From Thiofilum sp. (lineage in GTDB: Bacteria > Pseudomonadota > Gammaproteobacteria > Thiotrichales > Thiotrichaceae), in the NCBI RefSeq assembly GCF_016711335.1, contig NZ_JADJTF010000001.1, forward strand, positions 3,472,001 through 3,536,000: a DNA stretch of 64,000 bases, given 5' to 3'. Within the stretch, counting starts at the first letter, position 1. Each line of letters begins with the position of its first letter. Under the pieces are notes generated by a model. That model searched no databases. It was given only the letters and a program-made list of their open reading frames with translations, and had not been told where the DNA came from. Position numbers and translations under genes: made by a program. Of this stretch, positions 36,353 through 44,723 are shown piece after piece.

Positions 36353-36946
36353 TTATTTTGGACTTTGTGCTAATTGCTGTTGTTGGATGTGTTCGGCCAA
36401 AGCGACTTCAACGCTCACCTCTTTCACCTCGCCCGGATCGGGACATAAGCCTTGCAAAAAGCCAATGCGCTTAATCAGCTCAGAAAGTCCCTGCAAACCC
36501 AACAGAAAAAAGCCGATAGGCACTAGAGCATAAACCGGCCAGCGGATCAGTCCTCCAGCATTTTCGGACATCTCACCTGTTCTATACGCTTGCATTAGGA
36601 TGGGGAATATTTCAACGATAACAAAGTAAACCAGAGGGAATAAAAACACCACAATCCCAAAGATTTCTATTTTGACTTGAGTAGGGCGGGAAAAGCGCGA
36701 GATGATGACATCAATTCTCACATGCCCTTGTTGCAGCATGGTATAGGAAGCACCTAATAAGAACACGGCAGCGAATAAATACCATTGTGCCTCTAGATAG
36801 GCGTTGGAGCTGGTATTGAATAGCTTGCGGATAATGGCATTGCCTGCACTGATCAAGACCATCAGCAATACTAGCCACATTACGGTACGACCTATCCAGT
36901 AATTGAGCTTGTCAATTGCGGATGACAGGGACAACAACCCATTCAT
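36353..36946 (-). CDS. dctQ: TRAP transporter small permease DctQ
   Basis: A 197-residue membrane protein with four hydrophobic segments, the small subunit that supports DctM. Visible features include NAYLEAQWYLFAAVFLLGASYTMLQQGHVRIDVI, which is the DctQ signature, and a charged C-terminal tail. First gene of the TRAP operon (dctQ-dctM-dctP, minus strand); the promoter should be in 36947-37130. Confidence 0.88.
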   Translation of the reverse strand: MNGLLSLSSAIDKLNYWIGRTVMWLVLLMVLISAGNAIIRKLFNTSSNAYLEAQWYLFAAVFLLGASYTMLQQGHVRIDVIISRFSRPTQVKIEIFGIVVFLFPLVYFVIVEIFPILMQAYRTGEMSENAGGLIRWPVYALVPIGFFLLGLQGLSELIKRIGFLQGLCPDPGEVKEVSVEVALAEHIQQQQLAQSPK

Positions 36947-37130
36947 ACTGTCTCCTCCTCTTTAATCTGTGCTGCCTAGACGGATTTTCATTGGTTTTGT
37001 TGCCAAAACAATACGCTTGCATCCTACTGTACTCGTTACTTATTGGCAATGTAATCGTGCTGGTATGTTTTAGGCATTACAAGTACTTAAAAGTAGGCTT
37101 GTTTCGCTCGGTGGGTATCGTAAGTGAAGC

Positions 37131-37325
37131 ATGAGGCGACATAACATCCGTATTTTTACTGATTTTTTGGATTATTTTGAGGTTATAGCCCGTTTAAGTG
37201 ATGGTAAGCATTCATCGCCTGTCACTTTGACCCCACCAGAACACACCCAAATCGACGGTCGACACCAACTACTCACCATCCTACTAAAAAAGCTCGAAGA
37301 CTGGATGGGTGGGAATAATCCTTAA
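37131..37325 (+). CDS. Small hypothetical protein
   Basis: A 64-residue open frame with a plausible soluble composition (DFLDYFEVIARLSDGKH; a helical C-terminus QLLTILLKKLEDWMGGN). No family is recognised, and the ribosome site is poor. It fills the otherwise empty stretch between the TRAP operon and the Fic gene. It may be spurious. Confidence 0.35.
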   Translation: MRRHNIRIFTDFLDYFEVIARLSDGKHSSPVTLTPPEHTQIDGRHQLLTILLKKLEDWMGGNNP

Positions 37326-37383
37326 TAGCTGCTTATCGAGTAAGAGGCTACAATCGCATAGCCTTATTGCAAAAGTGTAACCT

Positions 37384-38208
37384 ATGCCAAATCATTCCTA
37401 CGCATTCCAACTCTCAGATCAGTTAAATAGCAAACTGACCGCTATTGATGCCGCACAAGCCGACATCCAACGCTTGCGTGCTCAATACCCTGACCGCTGG
37501 CAACCTATCCAGCAAAAGCTCCGTGCTGAATGGACGTATGACAGCAACGCCATCGAAGGTAGTACCTTGACACTGGGTGAAACCATTTTCTTTTTGCAGG
37601 AAGGCTTGACGGTAGAAGGCAAACCCTTTAAGGATTTTCTCGATGCTCGCAATCATGCTGAAGCTATAGACCTGCTATTTGACGTGGTAGCCCAAAAGCG
37701 CCCTATTAGCGAAAGTCTAATCAAAGAACTCAATGCGTTACTACTGGCGGGCGTACAATCTACTCCAGCACTAAACTCGCAAGGACAACGAGTACAAAAA
37801 CCTGCTACCCCCGGACAGTACAAATCACAACCCAATCATGTATTACAACAAGATGGCTCTATTCATCATTACATCGAACCCTTGCAAGTACCTTTAGAAA
37901 TGCAGCTATTATGCGACTGGGTGAACACTAATTTAAATCTACTTCATGCCGTCATCGTGGCTGGGGTTGCACATTACAATATGGTGCGGATTCACCCCTT
38001 CGATGATGGTAATGGACGTGGGGCGCGGATATTGATGAATCTGATTTTGCTCATAAAAGGCTATACCCCCGTGATTGTGCGTAATACCCAAAGACGTTTT
38101 TACCTACAAGCCTTAGCAGCAGCGGATAAGGGCAACCTTGCACTCTTTTTAGCATTTATTGCAGACTCTATGCTCGATACTCAACGCATGATCTTGGCGG
38201 AATTATGA
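37384..38208 (+). CDS. Fic family protein (class II AMPylase-type)
   Basis: A 274-residue Fic-domain protein, predicted to transfer AMP or another nucleotide moiety to protein hydroxyls. The catalytic motif is intact, HPFDDGNGR, with His204. An inhibitory N-terminal helix motif is visible as YDSNAIEGSTLTLGE near residues 53-67 (S/T-x-x-x-E-G), making it a class II, self-inhibited Fic. GQYKSQPNHV near residue 142 is the beta-flap region. Its stop overlaps the next start by 4 nt. It could be a housekeeping AMPylase or a conflict toxin; no small antitoxin gene precedes it. Confidence 0.9.
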   Translation: MPNHSYAFQLSDQLNSKLTAIDAAQADIQRLRAQYPDRWQPIQQKLRAEWTYDSNAIEGSTLTLGETIFFLQEGLTVEGKPFKDFLDARNHAEAIDLLFDVVAQKRPISESLIKELNALLLAGVQSTPALNSQGQRVQKPATPGQYKSQPNHVLQQDGSIHHYIEPLQVPLEMQLLCDWVNTNLNLLHAVIVAGVAHYNMVRIHPFDDGNGRGARILMNLILLIKGYTPVIVRNTQRRFYLQALAAADKGNLALFLAFIADSMLDTQRMILAEL

Positions 38209-39083
38209 AATCATCCCCTTTCCTTGGCTACTGGTTAGCTTTAACCGGAGTGCTGGTCTTATCGCCTGATGCGTTACTCATTCGCCTATCGGGTGACGAT
38301 CCGTGGCAAATCAATGCATGGCGCGGCACACTCAGTGGCTTAATGCTATTGGCTTACTGCTATATCGCAGGTGGCTTTAATTTAACTAAGGCACTGCAAC
38401 CTGCGGGCATACCGGTCATCCTAGGCGTTATTCTAGCTACCGCTTTTTCAGCGCTGGGGTTTATTTACGGCATTACGCACGCCAATGTCACCGATGTATT
38501 AGTCATTATTGCCTTTGCTCCTTTATTAAGCGCCCTACTCTCCGCTCTCTTTCTACATGAAAAAGTACTATTGCGTACTTGGATAGCCACCCTAGTCTGT
38601 GGGATAGGCTTAGCCATTTTACTCAGTCAAACCAATCAACACAGTAGTATGGGAGGTTGGTTAGGTGCTTTTATTGCAGCCTTAGGGCTAGCGGCACAAT
38701 TCGTCTTGCTACGTAGTCGCCCTAAAGCCGATCTGACGGCTGCCATTGGTTTAGGCAATATCTTAAGTGGCTTTATCGCTATGGGGCTTGCGAGTACTTT
38801 AGCGCTGCACAGTATGCCGCAGTTGTTGAGTATTCTAGGCACAGCTCTGCTAGTGATTCCCCTCTCGTTTATTTTATTTGCCGCCTCCTTGCGCTCTATC
38901 ACAGCGGCTGAAACTTCGCTCATTATGCTGATTGAATCGGTATTAGGCTCGTTTTGGGTATGGCTCTTTTTAGGGGAATTGCCCTCGCTTAATACGCTAC
39001 TAGGAGGGCTATTGGTACTCAGTACCTTAACTATTTATGGTCTACTCACCTTGCGCGATCATCCTAAAGCTCAGGCTCATTAG
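38205..39083 (+). CDS. EamA/DMT family transporter
   Basis: A 292-residue inner-membrane protein with about ten hydrophobic segments in two homologous halves (EamA domains at about 10-140 and 155-280). The first half contains DALLIRLSGDDPWQINAWRGTLSGL and GITHANVTDVLVIIAFAPLLSALLS; the second ends LIESVLGSFWVWLFLGE, a typical EamA block. Such proteins export metabolites; the substrate is unknown. Overlap with the Fic stop suggests co-transcription; it overlaps the convergent DinB gene by 20 nt. Confidence 0.87.
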   Translation: MKSSPFLGYWLALTGVLVLSPDALLIRLSGDDPWQINAWRGTLSGLMLLAYCYIAGGFNLTKALQPAGIPVILGVILATAFSALGFIYGITHANVTDVLVIIAFAPLLSALLSALFLHEKVLLRTWIATLVCGIGLAILLSQTNQHSSMGGWLGAFIAALGLAAQFVLLRSRPKADLTAAIGLGNILSGFIAMGLASTLALHSMPQLLSILGTALLVIPLSFILFAASLRSITAAETSLIMLIESVLGSFWVWLFLGELPSLNTLLGGLLVLSTLTIYGLLTLRDHPKAQAH

Positions 39084-39600
39084 GCAGCGTTAAAAGCAGA
39101 TCCGTTTCGCCAAAATCCAAACCCTCTTGTGACAATAAGGTGGTAATTTGCCCACGATGATGCACTTGATGCGTAAAGAAGTGCATTAATAAATTAATCA
39201 ACTGCCTGCGATAAGGCGTACCCTCCATACTGCGATAAGACAAAGCTAAGGTGAGCGTATGCTCGTCCAGATGCTTGATCCATTGCTCGATCACCTGATC
39301 TAGCTCGCTACGCTGCCTCCATAGTGTGTCAAACTGCTCATAAACCAGTTGGTTTAAGCGCTCTGGAATGGGAAAAGTGCTTAATGCGTCACTCAAAGAA
39401 TAAGCACAAGGATGCTGAGCAAAACGGCGTAACCAGATCAGATCGCCTACTAAGATATGATTAAACGATCCTAGAATCGAGCCAAAAAAGGCTTTTTTAT
39501 CCCTATTTAGGCTTTCATCCGGCAATTGTCTTGCCACCTGATACAGTTGGCGATTCATCCAAGTGTTATATTCGGCTAAGAGCATTAATTGAGCTTTCAT
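39064..39600 (-). CDS. DinB family protein
   Basis: A 178-residue four-helix-bundle protein of the DinB/YfiT type. Family landmarks are LLAEYNTWMNRQLY, GSILGSFNHILVGDLIWLRRF (first metal-ligand His in NHIL) and HFFTHQVHHRGQITTLLSQ (HxxxHH metal site). Members bind a divalent metal and some are thiol-dependent transferases; a true damage-inducible role is not implied. Start at the ATG of MKAQL is chosen because GGATAAG precedes it; TTG at 39618 and ATG at 39609 are alternatives. Confidence 0.87.
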   Translation of the reverse strand: MKAQLMLLAEYNTWMNRQLYQVARQLPDESLNRDKKAFFGSILGSFNHILVGDLIWLRRFAQHPCAYSLSDALSTFPIPERLNQLVYEQFDTLWRQRSELDQVIEQWIKHLDEHTLTLALSYRSMEGTPYRRQLINLLMHFFTHQVHHRGQITTLLSQEGLDFGETDLLLTLPNEPEL

Positions 39601-39730
39601 CTTATCCATTCGGTGCAATGCTAATACTCCATGATATCAATCCCCTGCGGGACTAGTCAGTAGTAATCTAAACCCACTCTAGGCACAATACTGTTACGAT
39701 TGTCATACATAGTTAGGATGGCTGATATTG

Positions 39731-40399
39731 ATGCGTACTGTTTGGCTCGGCACTTTATTCGTACTAAGTACTTTAGTCCTAAGTGCTTGTAATGAAGACA
39801 CTAATACCACTAGCACTGCTCCCACGACCTTACCCACTAATGCACCTGCTGTAGGGACTAAAATTGCCGATGTGGTTAAAAGCACCACACAACCACAACC
39901 CGATGGTGAATACACTGAAATCGCTTGGGAAGATTTAGAGCTACCCGGTCAAGGGATGGCAGAGGTAATGAAAAAATATGAATCCGTACTCAATAGCACA
40001 CCAGAGGGTGATAAGAATGAAAATGCCCTACTGGAAAAAATGCAGTCCGAATTAAATAATTTGCCGGTAAATCCTGCTTTAGACGGTAAAAAGATTAAAC
40101 TGCCGGGCTATGTCACCCCCTTAGAGGTGAATAACCAAGATAGCCAGCTCAAAGACTTTTTATTGGTTCCTTATTTTGGTGCATGTATTCACGTACCACC
40201 GCCCCCGTTAAATCAGACCTTATTAGTTAAGCCCTTGGCGGGGAAAAGCTTACCTATGAGTGAGGTCTATAATCCTGTCTGGGTCTATGGAACGCTTAAG
40301 GTAGAAACGGCTACCACCAGCCTCGCGCAAGCGGGCTATCAAATTATTGATGCTCAAGTCATGCCTTATGAAATGGACACTACTAAGCCTGAGTCTTAA
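39731..40399 (+). CDS. DUF3299 lipoprotein
   Basis: A 222-residue lipoprotein: the signal peptide ends in the lipobox LVLSAC, so Cys20 would be lipidated. A Thr-rich linker follows, then a DUF3299 domain (EIAWEDLELPG, KIKLPGYVTPLE, FLLVPYFGACIHVPPPPLNQ and NPVWVYGTLK). The family is periplasmic and often found near ABC export or metal genes; its function is unknown. TTG one codon upstream is ignored in favour of ATG. Confidence 0.88.
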   Translation: MRTVWLGTLFVLSTLVLSACNEDTNTTSTAPTTLPTNAPAVGTKIADVVKSTTQPQPDGEYTEIAWEDLELPGQGMAEVMKKYESVLNSTPEGDKNENALLEKMQSELNNLPVNPALDGKKIKLPGYVTPLEVNNQDSQLKDFLLVPYFGACIHVPPPPLNQTLLVKPLAGKSLPMSEVYNPVWVYGTLKVETATTSLAQAGYQIIDAQVMPYEMDTTKPES

Positions 40400-40554
40400 C
40401 CAATAGTGATGATGGCATAAAACTTGATTAGCAACCTAATAAATAAGTAGTCGATGACTTTAAAATGAGGTACTTAACCCTGCAACTTTAGCTACTTATT
40501 TGACAAAGACTGCACTACAGTATAGGTGCATTACATCACGCTAAGAGGAGGCCT

Positions 40555-41187
40555 ATGTCCGTTTGGAACCAACTGAGCAGCTCTGCAATTGCTCAATGTT
40601 TATTAAAGGCTGGCACTATTACTTCTGACCTGCCACCTGAACATTTACAACATCTAAACCACCGTGAGGCAGGCGTGCTGATTCCTTTAGTACGCTATCA
40701 AGACTCATGGCATATTTTAATGATCCGCCGCACTGCTTCAGAGCGCGATTACCACAGTGGACAAGTCGCTTTTCCGGGGGGTAAAAAAGAACCAAGTGAC
40801 CCCAGCATTATTGACACCGCTTTGCGGGAGGCGCATGAAGAAATTGGCTTACACCCTAACGCTGTTCAAATACTAGGGCAACTGCCCTCACATTACAGCG
40901 TCTCTGCTTATCGCATTACCCCTATTATTGGAGTGGTGCAGTGGCCTTATGATCTAGTACTCGCACCCGATGAAGTAGCCCGCGCTTTTACTATGCCACT
41001 GGCGTGGCTCGCTCAAGCTCAGCATCATGAATTTCGCCTACGTACTTTACCTTCAGGGCATACCGTGCCGGTAGCCTTCTTTCAGGTCTATGATAATGAA
41101 CTACTCTGGGGCGCAACCGCTAAAATGGTCTTATCGCTGATCCATGCTCTGCAAACTAATTGTCCCGCACTGATGAATGAAGCTTAA
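40555..41187 (+). CDS. CoA pyrophosphatase, NUDIX family (NudL-like)
   Basis: A 210-residue NUDIX hydrolase. The nudix box is complete, from GGKKEPSD through ALREAHEEIGL near residues 76-98, and is preceded by the CoA-pyrophosphatase (UPF0035) motif LMIRRTASERDYHSGQVAFPGG. It would split CoA into 3',5'-ADP and phosphopantetheine. A good ribosome site (AGGAGG) lies seven bases before the ATG. Monocistronic. Confidence 0.92.
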   Translation: MSVWNQLSSSAIAQCLLKAGTITSDLPPEHLQHLNHREAGVLIPLVRYQDSWHILMIRRTASERDYHSGQVAFPGGKKEPSDPSIIDTALREAHEEIGLHPNAVQILGQLPSHYSVSAYRITPIIGVVQWPYDLVLAPDEVARAFTMPLAWLAQAQHHEFRLRTLPSGHTVPVAFFQVYDNELLWGATAKMVLSLIHALQTNCPALMNEA

Positions 41188-41200
41188 TATCTTTAAGCTT
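41180..41200. terminator. Small hairpin between convergent genes
   Basis: AAGCTTAA and TTAAGCTT (8-bp arms, 5-nt loop) overlap the NUDIX stop and are followed by TTC. It is short and AT-rich, a possible bidirectional terminator with the convergent membrane-protein gene. Confidence 0.35.
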
Positions 41201-41218
41201 TTCATTCCCACTCTTAAG

Positions 41219-42298
41219 CTAAATAAACCCGCCATACATGGCATTATGCAAACCATAATAAGCCACAATAAACAGCGCTAGTGCTGCATAGAAGGTCAAT
41301 AAATTACGTAGATTAAACCAACTTTGTGGGGCAGTTTGATTAAAGAACCACTCATTCACCGGTAAAGGTCCTTTTAATAGCATGATCAGTAAAATAAAAT
41401 TAACCGGCCAGTGTCCAATAGCATCCATTTTGCCAAAATAGATATTGCCTGCACTAATCAATAGATTAGCTAAGAGCGCTAATAGCAACATACCTTTATG
41501 ACTAAACAATAACAGCATAAATAGCGCAAACTCGACGATTGCTGCCGCCATAATAAAGAAATCACGATCTAACCCCATAGTTAAATGAGGATATTTAGCT
41601 AAGAATTGGTAAAAAGCATCAGGATAGGCTACTTTTTCAATGGCCGACCATAAAAAAGCAAACACTAAACAAAAATATAATAGTGCATAGCGTTGAGTAT
41701 CAAACCATTCACGCAGTACTGGCAAGCCAGAAATAATTAAATAAATGCCCAATCCAAGAACAAAAAAATAATCTAAGCAATGAAAAATACCATACTGCCA
41801 CACCGCATAAGCATATAATATAATCAGCCCTATGCCTGCCACACTTAAAGTCAATTCAAATAACATAGCAAAGGCAATTACTAGCTGTAAATAAGCTACC
41901 CAATCTGCATCTTGATAAGTTAATTCTGGGGCTAAAATACTATCGCCAGTAAGCCATAAGATTAAACAATAAATGCCCGTCCCAATTCGTGCAACTGTTA
42001 AACCAATATCTTGATGTTGATTAAAAAAATGATTAGCAATAGTAAAATTTTTAGGTACTAAGTTACTTAAAAAATAATCCACTGCTCCAAATAAAATAAT
42101 ACCCCATGAGGCGATAATTAATAAAATAGGTACATAACGTCGTGCCGGATGAGAGCCTAAAGGTTGAAGGGCATCCTCTACCTCCATATCCACAAACCAT
42201 TTCACATGAGCTAGGGCATAGTCTGAGCCAAAAGTGATTAAAATAAGTAAAAATACCCCGAAGCCGAGTGGCTTGTACCAAGAAAAAAATGAGTTCAT
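41219..42298 (-). CDS. Polytopic membrane protein of unknown family, in a di-haem peroxidase operon
   Basis: A 359-residue inner-membrane protein with about ten hydrophobic segments. It has few recognisable motifs; FFVLGLGIYLIISGLPVLREW and NPHLTMGLDRDFFIMAAAIVEFALFML-like stretches (residues about 180-270) recall DoxX-like/quinol-linked membrane proteins, but this is not a firm assignment. The N-terminal segment is followed by an amphipathic loop. It starts 4 nt after the cytochrome peroxidase stop, so the two act together. ATG at 42298 is used; the frame is open 6 codons further into the previous gene. Confidence 0.7.
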   Translation of the reverse strand: MNSFFSWYKPLGFGVFLLILITFGSDYALAHVKWFVDMEVEDALQPLGSHPARRYVPILLIIASWGIILFGAVDYFLSNLVPKNFTIANHFFNQHQDIGLTVARIGTGIYCLILWLTGDSILAPELTYQDADWVAYLQLVIAFAMLFELTLSVAGIGLIILYAYAVWQYGIFHCLDYFFVLGLGIYLIISGLPVLREWFDTQRYALLYFCLVFAFLWSAIEKVAYPDAFYQFLAKYPHLTMGLDRDFFIMAAAIVEFALFMLLLFSHKGMLLLALLANLLISAGNIYFGKMDAIGHWPVNFILLIMLLKGPLPVNEWFFNQTAPQSWFNLRNLLTFYAALALFIVAYYGLHNAMYGGFI

Positions 42299-42302
42299 AA
42301 CA

Positions 42303-43661
42303 CTAGGGTTGAGCACTTAGGGTTTGTAGAAACTTCACCAGATATTGTTGTTCTTGTGTCGTGAGTCCCAGAGGTTTTAATACTTCTTCGGCATGATGGC
42401 CTCGTGGTTGGATCTCATTATAATGTTTTATCACTGCTTCCAAGGTAGAAAAGCGACCATCGTGCATATAGGGTGCTGAAGTGGTTAAGTTGCGTAAAGT
42501 AGGGGTCTTAAACGCTGCTCGAAACGGAACCGTGCTCACCGCATTCAAAAGCTGCATACGATTAGGTTCGCTGCTGTGATGATCTGCATAAGGACTACTA
42601 CTATTAAACGGGTTTTTCAGCACTTGTACTATCCCACTAGCACGTCCCATATCGGTGGTTTTATTCTCAAAAAAAATGCGATGAAACTCACCATCACTCA
42701 AATTAAAACCAAAATGACACTGAATACATTGCGCTTTACCGACAAAGAGCTTCAGCCCCTGCTGCTCCTCTGCGCTGATAAAGTTATTATCAGGTGTAAT
42801 TTGTCCCTGATCCGTGATTAGCTGATCGACAAATTGATCAAAACGTGTAGCCGGACTTTCAATCGTCATTTCAAACGCCGCTATCGTCTTCATTAAGTTG
42901 ATTGCAACGTGATTAATACTCTGACGCACGGTGGCAGGCAACTGAGTCCATGCCTGATACACACTGTCCTCGGCAGCGACTAGGGGCTCATTAATAGGTC
43001 GAGGCTTAGCTCGTAGGGGTAAAGTAGCTAGGCTTAATTCAGCCGGTAGCTCGCCAAATACCGAGCGATAGGTGGCTAATAAGGCAGGATCAGATAAAAT
43101 TAAGCGTACTGCTGTCACCCTATCGCCGCGCATTTCAGCCTCATTTTCCATCGACTCCAGCGCTTGCAACCATACACTATCGGCACGACCATCCCAAAAC
43201 TGCCAGCGCTGATGCCCTGTATTCCATAAGGAAGGGGTATGACGGGTTAAGGTCACACCGCGTAAGGTGATACGCGGATCAGGGGTTGACCAACCTTGTT
43301 GCGGATTATGGCACGTTGCACAGGAGGCTTTATTGTCACTCGATAACCTTAAATCAAAAAATAAATTCTTACCTAAAATCGCAGCATTAGGCTGATTAGC
43401 ATAGCGATTGCTAAGGTCTTGAGCAGGAGTACGTTTGCTTAGAGTGAGATTACTGATTTGGACTAACTCAGTCGCCGTAAATTCGACTAAAGCTAGCGTA
43501 GGATCGAAACTATTAGCCGTTAAAAAGTTAGCACTGGAGGTGACATCTGCTATTGGTTCAGTCGTCTCAGTCTCAAGAGGTGATATATTAGTGACTTCTT
43601 GAGCACCTAACTGTGAGCCTATTAGCATCAGTACTAATAATACGCCCCAGTGCCTGACCAT
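42303..43661 (-). CDS. Di-haem cytochrome c peroxidase / MauG-family protein
   Basis: A 452-residue periplasmic protein with a signal peptide (residues 1-20, ending LGAQ) and two c-type haem motifs, CATCHNPQQGW near residue 115 and CIQCHFGFN near 315. The bacterial cytochrome c peroxidase/MauG layout is clear: GKNLFFDLRLSSDNKASCATC, GHQRWQFWDGRADSVWLQALESM and KTPTLRNLTTSAPYMHDGRFSTLEAVI. It could reduce hydrogen peroxide or, as in the MauG/MbnH branch, modify a partner protein. Its start directly abuts the stop of the copper-type small protein upstream (TAAATG). Confidence 0.9.
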   Translation of the reverse strand: MVRHWGVLLVLMLIGSQLGAQEVTNISPLETETTEPIADVTSSANFLTANSFDPTLALVEFTATELVQISNLTLSKRTPAQDLSNRYANQPNAAILGKNLFFDLRLSSDNKASCATCHNPQQGWSTPDPRITLRGVTLTRHTPSLWNTGHQRWQFWDGRADSVWLQALESMENEAEMRGDRVTAVRLILSDPALLATYRSVFGELPAELSLATLPLRAKPRPINEPLVAAEDSVYQAWTQLPATVRQSINHVAINLMKTIAAFEMTIESPATRFDQFVDQLITDQGQITPDNNFISAEEQQGLKLFVGKAQCIQCHFGFNLSDGEFHRIFFENKTTDMGRASGIVQVLKNPFNSSSPYADHHSSEPNRMQLLNAVSTVPFRAAFKTPTLRNLTTSAPYMHDGRFSTLEAVIKHYNEIQPRGHHAEEVLKPLGLTTQEQQYLVKFLQTLSAQP

Positions 43662-44078
43662 TTATTGCACCTCAACTACCAAGTTAGCCGCTTCACGCAT
43701 AATGCCTTTGCTGACCGACATCGTGATAGTCCAAGCACCTGGCATATGGAACATCATACCTTCGACACGAAACTTACCTGCTCCCAATTCTTTGATGACT
43801 GGCTTTACATTCATGCCGTGATTGTGATGGGGCATACCTGCATCTAAATCTAAACTCACCTTACCGGCTACCGGTTTGCCTTCTTTAGTCGTCACAGTGA
43901 CATCTAGATTGAATAGACTATTGACTGGAATCGCACTAGCCGCTTGTAATTCAATACGATAATTATCTTTAGCGGACACTACGCTATGACAGGTAGGTGC
44001 TTTGCACTCGGCTGCATTTCCCATCATAGGTAATAATAAGAACGCCAAAAGATAAGTCATTAATGATTTTTTTAACAT
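43662..44078 (-). CDS. Small exported YtkA/FixH-like protein
   Basis: A 138-residue exported protein with a signal peptide ending near GNA, a CKAPTC motif just after it, and an immunoglobulin-like YtkA/FixH-type domain: NYRIELQAASAIPVNSLFNLDVTVTTKEGKPV, then AGMPHHNHGMNVKP and GMMFHMPGAWTITM. The His/Met cluster HHNHGM and MMFHM look like copper ligands. It is first in the three-gene operon with a di-haem peroxidase and a membrane protein. The ATG at 44078 (MLKKSLM) gives the most typical signal; the frame starts 9 codons upstream. Confidence 0.72.
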   Translation of the reverse strand: MLKKSLMTYLLAFLLLPMMGNAAECKAPTCHSVVSAKDNYRIELQAASAIPVNSLFNLDVTVTTKEGKPVAGKVSLDLDAGMPHHNHGMNVKPVIKELGAGKFRVEGMMFHMPGAWTITMSVSKGIMREAANLVVEVQ

Positions 44079-44445
44079 AACACTAAGCCTTTTAATTATA
44101 ATCAAACTACATTAAGAAGAATGGCGCTAACTATCCCTAGTTACCTAGAGCGCCTACTTTTTATTACAACTCCAATCTCATTAGATGCCTACAGCTAACC
44201 TTATGAATTAACTACTATAATATTTTATCAATACCCTTTACTAGGTCGTGATTAGTCTAATGATTGCAATCTTATTAGGGAAAAAATTACATGGAAGATT
44301 GTTGCAAGGCAGTATAAAAAAACTCTGTGCATTAACCCTAATTGAAAACCATTACTGATTCGATTTTTCAGATAATTGGCTAGTTAATAGGACTCATTCT
44401 TAACTAAGGCTAACTGTGCATAGATAACGCATAAGTATCTGAGAG

Positions 44446-44549
44446 AAAGTTATCGAGTATTTCTGGAGCAGTCTTGGCGGCACGGATGCCGCCTTGAAGC
44501 GTACAAGGATGTATTCACAGCGACTGCGGAAGGAATGCTCGATAACTTT
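44446..44549. repeat. 104-bp palindromic intergenic element with 12-bp terminal inverted repeats
   Basis: AAAGTTATCGAG at 44446-44457 and CTCGATAACTTT at 44538-44549 are perfect inverted repeats. Between them GGCGGCA-CGGA-TGCCGCC (44476-44493) forms a hairpin with 7-bp arms, and GGATGTATTCACAGCGACTGC follows in GC-rich sequence unlike the flanks. Size and structure suggest a non-autonomous (MITE- or REP-like) element or a structured RNA. Confidence 0.55.
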
Positions 44550-44552
44550 TGA

Positions 44553-44578
44553 ATGACTCCTATTAAACATTGAGTCAT
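44553..44578. repeat. Short inverted repeat next to the palindromic element
   Basis: ATGACTC and GAGTCAT are separated by 12 nt, starting 3 nt after the 104-bp element; another small one (TGAATG/CATTCA) follows near 44612-44630. They may be one compound element. Confidence 0.4.
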
Positions 44579-44723
44579 CCACTATTTTCGACGTGGTTTG
44601 AACTACACTTGAATGGGAGCGGCATTCATCCATAACCCCGTTATTCTTTAGCGGATCTGTTTTTAGTTCGCTCGCATTTAAACCGTAAATTACTTAATTA
44701 CTCTGATTTATCAAGGACATCCA

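Larger units (their letters stand above)
44079..44723. other. Gene-free region of about 650 bp with several inverted repeats
   Basis: No credible gene. From 44100 to 44400 the sequence is AT-rich and should hold promoters. From 44446 to 44640 three inverted repeats follow one another (see the separate entries). The remaining part up to the transglutaminase start is AT-rich leader; AAGGAC lies seven bases before its ATG. Confidence 0.5.

Noticed and set aside
36916..37134. 72-codon hydrophobic plus-strand frame overlapping dctQ
   Set aside because: Mostly antisense to dctQ and its leader; no ribosome site and no membrane-protein logic.
42303..43661. Methanobactin-type MbnH enzyme
   Set aside because: The di-haem peroxidase fits the broad MauG/CcpA family, but the neighbouring small protein does not look like MbnP, so the narrower name is not supported.
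44400..44633. 77-codon minus-strand open frame in the gap before the transglutaminase gene
   Set aside because: It runs through the palindromic element and has no recognisable protein pattern or ribosome site.
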